Source: Palsa-504 sp963808615
Lineage (GTDB): Bacteria > Actinomycetota > Actinomycetes > Streptosporangiales > Streptosporangiaceae
Direction: 5' to 3'
Assembly (NCBI GenBank): GCA_963808615.1
Contig: CAWEGV010000012.1
Location: forward strand, 744,001-808,000
DNA length: 64,000 bases
Part shown: in pieces, positions 17,724 through 25,940 of the stretch
Layout: each line of letters starts with the position of its first letter
How positions within the stretch are numbered: position 1 is the first letter of the stretch
Position numbers and translations under genes: made by a program
Notes under the pieces: generated by a model
Told to the model about the DNA's origin: nothing
What the model saw: the letters and a program-made list of their open reading frames with translations, nothing else
The model's database searches: none

Positions 17724-19120
17724 TCAGCTACTGGTCCTCGCGGGTTGAGTGGCTTCCTCGATGCGGCGCTTGGCTTCGTGCTGCTGGCCGGAGATGCACT
17801 TGGCGTAGACCCTCAGCAGGACATCCACGCTGTGGCCCGCCCACTCGGCGACCTGCGGCGCTGGCACTCCAGCGTTGAGCCATGTCGACAACGCTGCGTG
17901 GCGAAGGTCATAGGGCCGTCTGGCCAGCAATGATGCGGACTCGCTCTTCGTGAATGCGACGGCACGTGCTTTGTGGAAGATCTTGAGGTAGGCCCGGTCG
18001 TTGAAGATGCCGCCGCGGGGGCCGGTGAAGATGCGCCCAGCCGGGCCGGGCGGGTACTTCTTCAGGTGCTGAGTGAGGAGTGCGACCAGCTCCGGATGAA
18101 GAGGCACGAGACGGGTTTCTCCGCGTGGCCGGTGCTTGAGCTCGCGGCGCTGCCTGGCTGATCCGCTGTCGGTCCACCACGTGCCGCTGCGGGGCTCGGA
18201 GTTGGTCAGGAGCAGCTCGCCCCATCCTTGGTCGGGAAGGTTGACGAGATTGCCGAGGCGCAAGTCCACGACTTCCTCTGGCCGCAGCGCGGCGTAGTAG
18301 ATGCAGCCGAAGAAGGCGACCATTCGCTCGCCGCGCTGGTCCTGCTGGCCAACGGCCACGAGCAGCAGCCGCGCCTCGTCGCCGTTGACCACGGCCCGCG
18401 GGTCCACCGTCTTGAGGGTCCGCGGGCGAGTCCACTTGACGGCCTTGAGCGGGTTGGCGGGCACGGCACCGATCTCGATCGCGTACTGCATGAGGTTGTT
18501 GAGCACGGCCCGTTTGCGGTTGGCGGTGTTTGCTGCCGCGGCGGTCCCGTCTTGCTTGCGGCTTATCGGCCGAGCAGTGCGCGGCACCGGGCGGTGCCGG
18601 TCCCAGGGTGGGTGAGTTCGGTCACCGGGATGGTGGCGCTCTGCAGCCAGAGCACGACGGCCGCCAGGTCTTCGGGCGGTTCGATCGCACCGCGGAGCCG
18701 GTCGCTGAATGCCCAGGTCCGCAGGGCTCGGCGGATGTCCTCGGTAGGGTAGTAGCTCTCGCCGCTGACGAGCATTGCCTCGGTGGCGTCGGTGAGTGCT
18801 TCGGCGATCGACTTACGGTGATTGGGCGCGGCGTAGGGCCACTTGGTTGCGGCGTAATCGAGGGTCAGGGCGTACCAGGTTAGGGAGGACTCATCACGCT
18901 TCCACGACACCGGGCGGCCGGTGCTGAGGCTGAATGCCTCCCCTTTGCGGGCCGCTGTCAGCAGGGAACTACGGAAGCTGTCGGCCAGCGCGGCGTTGCG
19001 GAAGCCTTCCTTCCATAGCCGACGATCTGTCTTCCAGCGAACCTTGTACGTGGTCACCCGGGCACCCTTGTAGACCTCCGTCCGGTAAACCCGGACGTCG
19101 TAGGTCGTGCCGTCAGTCAT
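17724..19120 (-). pseudogene. int: Tyrosine integrase split by one frameshift
   Basis: The N-terminal piece (19120 to about 18570) reads TTYDVRVYRTEVYKGARVTT and VRWKTDRRLWKEGFRNAAL, the integrase arm-binding domain. The C-terminal piece (about 18590 to 17724) carries the catalytic domain: AALRPEEVVDLRLGNL (first Arg), RPYDLRHAALSTWLNAG (Arg box), VAEWAGHSVDVLLRVYAKCI (His and Tyr). Only one indel near 18580 separates them. The 3' end points at tRNA-Tyr fragment A and the 5' end overlaps the xis stop. It is the probable recombinase for the A and B att fragments. Confidence 0.88.
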
Positions 19121-19353
19121 CAGGCGGCTTCCTCACGGGCGGCGAGCCACCGCTGATACTCGGAGCGGCGGACGCGCAGGCTCCCGTTCGGCAGCGTGAT
19201 ACACCTGGGCGCCCTGCCTTTCGCCCGCCATTCGTAGAATGTCCGGCGGCTGATCCCGAGATCGGCGCACACCTCCGCGATGGTGAGCTTGTCCCGCTCT
19301 CGGGAGCCGCGGAGCTGATCAGCGCCGGGCATGACGGTGCCTCCCAGCCTCAC
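19120..19353 (-). CDS. xis: Excisionase-like HTH protein
   Basis: Residues LTIAEVCADLGISRRTFYEW and TLPNGSLRVRRSEYQRWLA form the single winged HTH of AlpA-like excisionases. The ATG at 19332 (MPGADQLRG) is a likelier start than 19353. It is directly upstream of, and overlaps, the integrase. A reverse-strand ATG at 19412 with a strong GGAAGGAGA site starts a 30-codon ORF that runs into this gene in another frame, possibly a remnant of a lost upstream gene. Confidence 0.82.
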   Translation of the reverse strand: MRLGGTVMPGADQLRGSRERDKLTIAEVCADLGISRRTFYEWRAKGRAPRCITLPNGSLRVRRSEYQRWLAAREEAA

Positions 19354-19937
19354 CGTCGCGCTGGTGGTCCAGCTCGGGGCGCCGAACCGGCCAACGCAGC
19401 CGCTTGTCCATGGTGATTCTCCTTCCGGGTGGGGACCAGGCAGCAGTGCATTCCTCGCCAGGACGCGTCACTCCGCGCGGCGGGGAGTGCCGCCCCGCCA
19501 ACGGGCTCCGCGAACGGTCGGCCCCTGCTTGTCCCCGGCACACAGGAAGCAGATGTCAGGCGCTTTGCTACGGGCGATAGGAGAGTTGACCGGGGATGAA
19601 ACCCCGTGGAGAAATGCGGGTGCCTAGTCCCTCGCCGGAACGGCGATCTGGGTAATGCCGGTGCCCCCGGGCTTCAGCCTGGCACCTTCGGCAATGTTTG
19701 CTCGGCTCTGGTATCCACTGTGCGGCTAACGCCCGCTCAACGCAAACTGCGACACGCTAGGCCGCGAAAGCGTTCCGTTCGCAGACGACCATAGAAGTCC
19801 GTTATCGCTCGTCTGCGGCCACCAAGCCCGGAGATATGTGACCTAAGTCACAATTCCTGCCGAAGGGCTGACAGCGGCAAACTATCCGTGGCGGGGCGGG
19901 GGGCCAGCAGCAACCCGAACTGTCACACCTGGCCCGC

Positions 19938-20249
19938 ATGCTAGAACGCATGAGCAAGTCCAAGCGCCGGTCGAGCCCAAGAGCCAAGCAGGCACAGCCC
20001 GACCGGCGGCCAGCGCCAGTGGAACCGCCCGCCGAGGCGCAGCAGGCTTCCCGGATGTCACCCTCCGAGGTGCTGGAGCGGATCAGGCGCGCCCGGGTTG
20101 CGCAGCAGGAGGCAGAGGCGGAGCTTGCCGCGCTGGTCGACCACGCCGTCGGCCTCGGGATCGGATGGCCGGAGATCGCCGCTCAACTCGGCGTGACCCG
20201 GCAGGCGGCCCGCCAGCACTATCAGCGCCGCCACCGCGACGGCGCATGA
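19938..20249 (+). CDS. Small HTH protein
   Basis: A basic N-terminus (SKSKRRSSPRAKQAQPDRRP) leads into an alpha-helical region and a C-terminal HTH: GLGIGWPEIAAQLGVTRQAA, RQHYQRRH. The length is about 103 residues; an internal ATG at 19950 is an alternative start. The same kind of HTH (GxxWxxIxxxLGxxxQxA) recurs at 38728 and 36384. It probably binds DNA, but target and role are unknown. It is the first gene after the excisionase on this side. Confidence 0.6.
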   Translation: MLERMSKSKRRSSPRAKQAQPDRRPAPVEPPAEAQQASRMSPSEVLERIRRARVAQQEAEAELAALVDHAVGLGIGWPEIAAQLGVTRQAARQHYQRRHRDGA

Positions 20250-21352
20250 CTCATCCGCGGGCCAGGACGGCGGGTGTAAAGCATCAACCGGGACTCGTAA
20301 ACATGTGTTGCCGGGCTTCTCGCGATCGCCGGCGTCCCGAGATGGCCGCTTGACCGGCGGAAATCGTCGTACTCGCGGCGTCGACAACGCATGTTGTCCG
20401 ATTTGTGAGAACTTCCTATACGTATTCAAGGGCGCACCTTCGGCGCGCCAGGCCGACGGCCCAGGCTGCGACTCGCGAGGATGCGCGGCGTGCACGGAGA
20501 GGTGAAGAGCGGGGAGTGACGCGACGGGGGGCGGGGTAGCGGGGACTCGCCGAGGTGGGGGGCAGCCTCGCCCGCTCCTTCTTACGCGGGAGCGCACGGC
20601 GCGGCCGCTGCCGCGCGCCGCTGGCCCCGGGACCGGCCGCAGCGGACCCCGCCGTAACGCGCTGCTGCGCTCCGCGAGCACCATGGCCGGGCCGGTCCGT
20701 CATCGCCGAGTACGTCGGCAACCGGATGAAAGGCCACAGCCACCGGGCCGGAACGCCGCGCATTATCCGGGCTGGCCCCTCCAGCGTCAAGGGCGCTCCC
20801 TCCGGTCGCGTCGCCAAGGCGATGGGCGCAAGCGCCCACCCTTGAGCTCTGGAGTCTATGCCAGCCCAGCGGTCCGCTGGCGAGGGCCAAGCCGAAGGCC
20901 CGGCCCGATAGGCGCGCGGCGAACCTCCCTATTCAAGCGCTATCAGGAGGACGGGCGAGAAGCAGGGGCGCGCCGAATATCACCGTCTTCGGGCCCCTGG
21001 CACGCGTTGCGTCATCGCGTTACGCTAACAGTCATGAGATGTAAAGAACCGGTCTAGACCGTAGGGCTACAGCGACAGGATCGCCTGGGCTGATCATTAA
21101 GCGCCATGGGGTACCGCACCCAGCCGAGACGATCACAGAGTTCCAGCCGCAACAATGATCAACAACCTGAGGAACTGTCCAAGATCATGGACACAGCTCA
21201 CACCAGATCAGCGGAAACTACGGCTGGCTTCATCCGCACGATCGCCATTACGGAGTCGAGATTTAGCTCGCTTTCGCGAGACGATCGGGTGGTGTAGGTA
21301 GGTAACCCGGCCTGTCGGTGCTACCTCGTAGACCTAATTTTGGAGGCAAGCC
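20250..21352. other. 1.1-kb stretch without a supported gene
   Basis: Several short open frames on both strands lack starts with ribosome-binding sites, and none resembles a domain. The 20520-20900 part is very GC-rich. The last 60 bp contain the leader of the secreted-protein gene at 21353 with a TTTTGGAGGC ribosome-binding site. Confidence 0.5.
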
Positions 21353-21772
21353 ATGAAACGAATCCGGGCGTTCGCCGCCGCAGTGGTCTTGGCCGCTGCC
21401 GCGACTGGCCTAATGATTTCATCTGCCCCGGCTGCGGCAGCTGCCCCGGCTGCGGCAGTTGCTCACGCGAGTCACCTTGCTCCGGGGACCTCTGCCATCC
21501 CGCTGACCCAGTGCCCTATCGTGCCACACCGCTTCACCACATATCGAAAAGGATGCGTGGCGATAAAGGGCCATCTGTGCACTCCCGGGAATCAGGGAAA
21601 CCTGACGCCACCCCCGCTGTACGTCTCGAACGGCTGCAGTTACCGCGGCTACCTCTACCCGGGGAAGGGCGAGCAGGGCACTGGGCTCTGTATTAGTCCT
21701 CACTCTGCCAGCAAAGGGCTCCAGCGGTTTTACCTGAGCTTCCGGATAACTCTTAATAAAAGCCCATGCTAG
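21353..21772 (+). CDS. Small secreted six-cysteine protein
   Basis: A GGAGG site lies 7 nt before the ATG. The product MKRIRAFAAAVVLAAAATGL has a signal peptide with an AAAA-rich cleavage region near residue 30-45. The mature part is about 95 residues with exactly six cysteines (TQCP, KGCV, HLCT, NGCS, GLCI and a terminal Cys), consistent with three disulfides. It resembles no family I can name; small disulfide-rich exported proteins may be toxins, inhibitors or surface proteins. The terminal cysteine is the last residue. Confidence 0.72.
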   Translation: MKRIRAFAAAVVLAAAATGLMISSAPAAAAAPAAAVAHASHLAPGTSAIPLTQCPIVPHRFTTYRKGCVAIKGHLCTPGNQGNLTPPPLYVSNGCSYRGYLYPGKGEQGTGLCISPHSASKGLQRFYLSFRITLNKSPC

Positions 21773-22310
21773 TAATCTATATTGGCGGCACGTAAATACT
21801 GGACATGACCTGTATTTCATAAAGGCCGCTATCCTGCCAGCTAGACGGACTGCCGACCTGCCACCTCGCGAGTCGTGAGCTGACGTCGGTGCCGATGGCG
21901 AGTAACCAACTGAGTAACAACCGACCTCAACAACGACATACGTCCATGGACGTCAGCGGACCATAAATCGCAGCTCATGATGAGAACACGAAGGCAAGAG
22001 CGGTCGATAGCGTTCCCTGATACAGAAGAGGTCAGATCAGGGGATGGCCAGCTGACTGTACGCGCCCGCCCCGCTAGCCCAAAGCGCCAACCAGCCAGGG
22101 AATCTATCTCTGCCGACCCAACGGCATGACGGCCAGAGGCCAGGCCCGGGCCGACCCCCGCATACATTGCGTCCGGAAACACTGTCTGGCCGACCCGCGG
22201 AACGTAGCTGGTGCGCAAGCAGGCTTAAGGTCCCTGCAGAGGCGGATTTTAGCAACGGGCCCAGGCTTGGCGCGTCATCGCCCGGAATACCCCAGGCGAG
22301 GTGGGGTAGT
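21773..22310. other. Gap between two plus-strand genes
   Basis: About 540 bp without a convincing gene. Open frames here are short and lack ribosome-binding sites. The long frame from 22167 is only the upstream extension of the next gene. Confidence 0.4.
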
Positions 22311-22781
22311 GTGCGATCACCAGCGTGTGTTCGCCGGGAGGAGCAAGAGCCGTGGACCTGGATCGATGCGATCGCAGAGACCGACGTTATCGCTTCGCCC
22401 GCGCGGGTGTGGTCGGCCTTGACTGATCCGGCCGAGATCAAGCGGTATATGTTCGGATCCGAAGTGGAAACCGACTGGAAGCCAGGCAGCACAATCGTCT
22501 GGAAGGGTGAATACCAGGGAAGGGCCTACCAGGACAAGGGCCAAGTCGTCGAGGTAGAGCCTGAGCGTCGTCTCGTCGTTACGCACTTCAGTCCCTTGAG
22601 CGGGCAGGACGATGTGCCCGAGAACTATCACACCCTGACATACGTACTTGAACCTCGTGGCGAGGGAACCCATGTGTCACTCAGCGAGGACAACAATGCT
22701 AGCGAGGAAGAGATGGCGCATTCGCGGGATAATTGGGCCGCGATGCTGTCCGAGCTGAAGAAGGTAATCGAAAGCGGTTAG
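22311..22781 (+). CDS. SRPBCC/AHSA1-domain protein
   Basis: The fold signature is clear: ETDVIASPARVWSALTDPAE, IKRYMFGSEVETDWKPGSTI, VWKGEYQGRAYQDKGQVVEV, RRLVVTHFSPLSG, LTYVLEPRGEGTHVSLSEDN. This is the AHSA1 (activator of Hsp90-like) branch of the START/SRPBCC lipid- and small-molecule-binding superfamily. The start is uncertain. GTG 22311 is in frame, but the best ribosome-binding site (GGGAGGAG, about 22337) precedes an out-of-frame GTG at 22352, so an N-terminal indel is possible. Confidence 0.78.
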   Translation: MRSPACVRREEQEPWTWIDAIAETDVIASPARVWSALTDPAEIKRYMFGSEVETDWKPGSTIVWKGEYQGRAYQDKGQVVEVEPERRLVVTHFSPLSGQDDVPENYHTLTYVLEPRGEGTHVSLSEDNNASEEEMAHSRDNWAAMLSELKKVIESG

Positions 22782-22869
22782 TGCCGGGCACGGGTACTGT
22801 TCGCAACCGCGTGAGTCCGGATTAGCAGTAGGTAGCGCGTTCCGGTCCTCGGCCAGCGCATCAGGCAGA

Positions 22870-23484
22870 ATGAACGGCATGGTCAACTCCCCAGATGCCC
22901 TCGGGGACGATCCCTGCACGGTCACCGGGATCCGCGCCATCAACGAGCCCGGCGAAGGACTGGTCGAACTGGAGATCACCGTCGGCTGCAGCCGGGCGAG
23001 CCCGTGGAAGGACCGCCCGGGCGAGCACCCCTGGTTCAGGGAGTTCCATCATCGGGTGCGTCTCTGCTGGAACCAGGGCCAGATGGGGATCGACCCATAC
23101 GGGCGGATCAGGTTCGACGTCCCGCGAGGTCAACTCGAAGACTTCATCCGGGCTGTCCGGCAAGCAGCGCGGGACACCGACGCCGAGTACCAGGCTTCCA
23201 TGGCCCGCTACCGCGAACACGCCCAACGCCAGGCGCAGGCCCGGCGCGAGGCGCAGGCCGACCCAGCCAAGCGTGTCCGCCTGGCAGAAGATCAGGCCCG
23301 CATCGACGCGCATACTGGCCGAGACCGGACAGTAGCGTGGCTGCGGACCAGACCGGACGTGCCCGTTGCGTGCCCGGTAGCACGGTCTGAGATGGTCTGT
23401 AGCGGACACTCACGGACAACGCAAATAGTCTCTGAACTGCAAATACTGTGGTCGGCAAGGCATGACAAGCCAGTCCCGAGCTGA
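22870..23484 (+). CDS. Hypothetical protein
   Basis: The frame encodes up to 204 residues. The first 110 look folded (CTVTGIRAINEPGEGLVELE, FREFHHRVRLCWNQGQMGID, GRIRFDVPRGQLEDFIRAVR). A charged alpha-helical segment follows (REHAQRQAQARREAQADPAK). The last 50 residues have poorer coding character and may follow an indel. I do not recognise a family. ATG 22879 (MVNSPDALG) is an alternative start. Confidence 0.5.
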   Translation: MNGMVNSPDALGDDPCTVTGIRAINEPGEGLVELEITVGCSRASPWKDRPGEHPWFREFHHRVRLCWNQGQMGIDPYGRIRFDVPRGQLEDFIRAVRQAARDTDAEYQASMARYREHAQRQAQARREAQADPAKRVRLAEDQARIDAHTGRDRTVAWLRTRPDVPVACPVARSEMVCSGHSRTTQIVSELQILWSARHDKPVPS

Positions 23485-23537
23485 TAGTCGGCCGTCGCGG
23501 ACCTGTGGACCAGACTGGACTATCCGGGGAGCCCGCG

Positions 23538-24088
23538 TTAGAACTCGCGCTTGAGCCGGTCGATGTCGCGGGTGTGCTCCCGCAACTGCTCGTAGGCGGG
23601 GCGGTCGCGGATCCGGTCGGGCCAGCGGATGGCTTCCGCGCGGTTGTTCGCGATGCTCGCGGCGATCAGCGTGTCAACGTCCAGCTCCGGCGTCTTGCCG
23701 GACCATCACGTGGGTGAATTCAGCATCGGCGGCCTCGCGGCCGTCCTCGACGAACCGGACGTTACCGGCCGTCCGCTGGCCGTTGTCGTCTTCGTGCATC
23801 ACCTCGATGTACCGGATCTCGGGCCACCGCTCCAGCAGGTCGTTCCGGAACTGGTTGAGCGGGGGGCGACGGCCAGCGGAACGTCCTGGTCGTTGGCGAC
23901 CTGCGGGGACGGATGCGGATCTCGCCGCGGTCGGCGGGATCTATGAAGACGAGCCTGGGCATCAGCTGGCCCGGCTGCTCCAGGGCGTCGTCGTTTGCAG
24001 CAATCGACGGGGCGTATCCGCCAGCGAAGATCTCGTTCGCCGCGATTTGGAGTTCGTGCTGGATGTGGTCTCTCTCCGCCTGGTTCAT
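23538..24088 (-). pseudogene. Hypothetical protein broken by several frameshifts
   Basis: From ATG 24088, after an AGGAGG site, the reading is MNQAERDHIQHELQIAANEI, GGYAPSIAANDDALEQPGQL and PRLVFIDPADRGEIRIR. Other frames continue NQFRNDLLERWPEIRYIEVM, VRFVEDGREAADAEFTHVMV and finally TPELDVDTLIAASIANNRAE to a TAA at 23538. About 180 residues were originally encoded. No domain is recognised. A perfect 20-bp palindrome lies just upstream. Confidence 0.55.
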
Positions 24089-24106
24089 CCGCCCTCCTAA
24101 AGCCTG

Positions 24107-24126
24107 AGTAACTGAAGTTACTCAAC
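24107..24126. promoter_or_regulatory. Perfect 20-bp palindrome before a broken gene
   Basis: TGAGTAACTGAAGTTACTCA has 9-bp exact arms around GA. It lies directly upstream of the ribosome-binding site and start of the reverse-strand gene at 24088. It is a strong candidate operator, or an RNA hairpin that controls translation. Confidence 0.55.
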
Positions 24127-24463
24127 TTCATGGGGTAGATCCACTTCACGTTAGTTCCCGGCAAGCTTGATGCCGCTCTACGCTGGCGTGCACCCCGAGG
24201 CTGGTGGTCCAAGGAGCTTTCCCCCTGGGAGAGGCTGGCATGTAGAGAACTATATGAGGAGCATGGCAGGCCACTACGGTTCTCGCAGGAAAGAGGGAAG
24301 TCGGCGCACTGCTTCCGAAGCCGTGAGCGGGCATCAGCCCGGAGCCCGAGCCCGTGCCACATATGTGCCATGACGAGGGGAGGACTGTGGTCATGAGCAG
24401 TCACTCAAAGGCACTGCAAACGATCTCTGAGCTGGGCATGTCCAGGTCAGCGCTGACTATGAA

Positions 24464-24513
24464 GTGTTCTCCTAAGCAGTGGGTCCCGTGTTCGAGTCGG
24501 TCGGGGCGCACAC
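24464..24513 (+). other. Degenerate tRNA-Arg(CCT) 3' half
   Basis: TGTTCTCCTAAGCA looks like an anticodon arm with CCT. A variable loop, a T-arm containing GTTCGAGTC, and a GGGGCGCAC acceptor strand follow. Several stem positions no longer pair. No 5' half is present. It is probably an old att relic. Confidence 0.5.
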
Positions 24514-24713
24514 CTGAAAACACCAGCTCAGACGCTATGACCTACTGCACCTAGCGCTGCCGCATCGAGCGCCTTGGGCTCCGGCCATCCAGATTCAACC
24601 GCCTGACGGATGACTGCCTTAGCCAGTGCTCTTGTGGGGCACCTGGGCTGGGACTAGCTTCATCGGTATCCGGCACCTCGAGCGCCGGCCAGAGTGACCA
24701 GGAGGGCAAGATC

Positions 24714-24998
24714 ATGCATGCACTATTCATAGAGGTGAACGCGGACGAGTCCCAGGCTGAACTGCACCGAGAGTCGATTGAGCGCGGGGCTGTGCCGCGG
24801 CTCCGAGATGCTGGGGCCCGCGCTGGCTACTGGCTGAACGCCCAAGACGGCCGAGGGGTCGCCGTGGTGCTATTTGACTCGGAAGAGGCAGCCAAGCGGG
24901 CGGCAGAACCGCTTCGGGTGGGCGCGGCGCCGCTAGGGGCCCCTGCCGGGACCACATTCCGGACGGTCGAGGTCCGAGAAGTGCTTACGAGCTTGTAG
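24714..24998 (+). CDS. Small ABM/dimeric alpha-beta barrel-like protein
   Basis: The ATG follows AGGAGGGC by about 8 nt. The 94 residues (MHALFIEVNADESQAELHRE, AVPRLRDAGARAGYWLNAQD, VAVVLFDSEEAAKRAAEPLR, FRTVEVREVL) have the ferredoxin-like beta-alpha-beta pattern of ABM/Dabb domains. These occur in small monooxygenases and stress-responsive proteins. No catalytic residue can be assigned. A remnant of a similar protein occurs at 25383. Confidence 0.65.
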   Translation: MHALFIEVNADESQAELHRESIERGAVPRLRDAGARAGYWLNAQDGRGVAVVLFDSEEAAKRAAEPLRVGAAPLGAPAGTTFRTVEVREVLTSL

Positions 24999-25015
24999 GG
25001 AGCCCATGCGGCGTC

Positions 25016-25114
25016 GGTCCCTGTCGAGGGCGCCGGGGCGACCTTGGTCAACGGCAAGCTCGTCGAACGCCCCGAGGACGAGGCCGCCGAGGCGGCCCAG
25101 CCGGGAGCCGCCTA
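25016..25114 (+). pseudogene. C-terminal remnant of an unknown gene
   Basis: VPVEGAGATLVNGKLVERPE followed by DEAAEAAQPGAA and TAA has strong coding codon bias but no start or upstream part. It is a truncated gene end left in the junk between elements. Its family is not recognised. Confidence 0.4.
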
Positions 25115-25323
25115 AAAGATCTTGATCCATAGGTATTGACAATTACTCGTCTTGGCGCGCACCGGTAGTTCGCATCGAGGGGGTAAGTCGAAGTTACCCC
25201 GGGCTTGGTGGCCGCTTTTTGGCCGCCCGCAACGCTCAACACTGCCGCCTACTGCGCAACAGTGAGTACCGTTTCGGCAGGTCAGCAGCGAAATGGGCAG
25301 GTAGCGGGTGCACGCGACACAGT

Positions 25324-25339
25324 CTACGGATCAGAAGGC
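25324..25339 (+). other. tRNA-Arg(ACG) anticodon-arm fragment
   Basis: CTACGGATCAGAAGGC repeats the anticodon loop and 3' stem seen at 11155 and 12644. The following bases diverge. It may mark an old junction of a tRNA-Arg-integrating element. Confidence 0.45.
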
Positions 25340-25382
25340 CGTAGTAACTATTGTCAAGGCAGATCGGTCACGAGAAGGATCA

Positions 25383-25480
25383 GTGTCACACGTTGCGATC
25401 GTCGCCCGCGTCACCGTCAGGGAAGGTAAGGCCAACGAATACGTCGCCGCGTTCGCGCCTTGCTCGAACAAGCAGAGAAG
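25383..25480 (+). pseudogene. Antibiotic-biosynthesis-monooxygenase-like remnant
   Basis: A GTG starts VSHVAIVARVTVREGKANEY, then VAAFAP, a typical first strand and helix of an ABM domain. The frame then shifts (continuing LLEQAEKEP in another frame) and is soon lost. Only the first third of the domain remains. Confidence 0.5.
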
Positions 25481-25623
25481 GAGCCTCGGTCGGGTCGCAA
25501 GCATCGGAGGTCGGAGCTCTTTCTGCGCTCATGTCGCCGTTCGTGAAACCGGTGCCTGGCCCGCGCCCGTATGCGGACTGCCGGGGGCCACCGCGGCTGC
25601 ACCGACGCGGGGATCTTCCTCAA

Positions 25624-25935
25624 CTAGGCGAGTGTCTGCCCGCTACCGAGGGTCTGGACCATGGTGTCTTTGACGACTCGCTCTTGGGTGAAGATCGCGG
25701 TCGCTTCTGCCCGGTTGCGGACTTCGAGCTTGTCGTAGATGTGTTCAAGGTGCTTGCGGATGGTCCCGGGGCTGGCGAACAGCGCCTCTGCGATCACGCT
25801 GTTGGTCTCGCCTGCCGCGGCCCGGGTGAGGACGACGCGTTCGCGTGGCGAAAGGCGCTGTAGCCTCACCCGGGCCGCTGCGGTGACATCTATAAGCTCT
25901 AGACCGAAGTTACGTTTGCCGAGGTAGCGAGATCG
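25624..25935 (-). pseudogene. LuxR-family regulator, C-terminal HTH half (severed by IS)
   Basis: Reverse-strand residues RYLGKRNFGLELIDV lead into LQRLSPRERVVLTRAAAGET, IAEALFASPGTIRKHLEHIY and DKLEVRNRAEATAIF, a textbook LuxR/GerE HTH. The upstream part of the same gene lies at 27837-28418 on the far side of an IS1634-type element. An internal start (25869) might still allow a free HTH domain to be made. In the intact protein this half would bind promoter DNA. Confidence 0.8.
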
Positions 25936-25940
25936 GGGGT

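Noticed and set aside
20520..20900. Overlapping open frames on both strands in a GC-rich stretch
   Set aside because: No start with a ribosome-binding site and no domain similarity; consistent with chance open frames at high GC.
25180..25200. GGGGTAA/TTACCCC inverted repeat
   Set aside because: Only 7-bp arms in a gap without an adjacent intact gene; too weak to call an operator.
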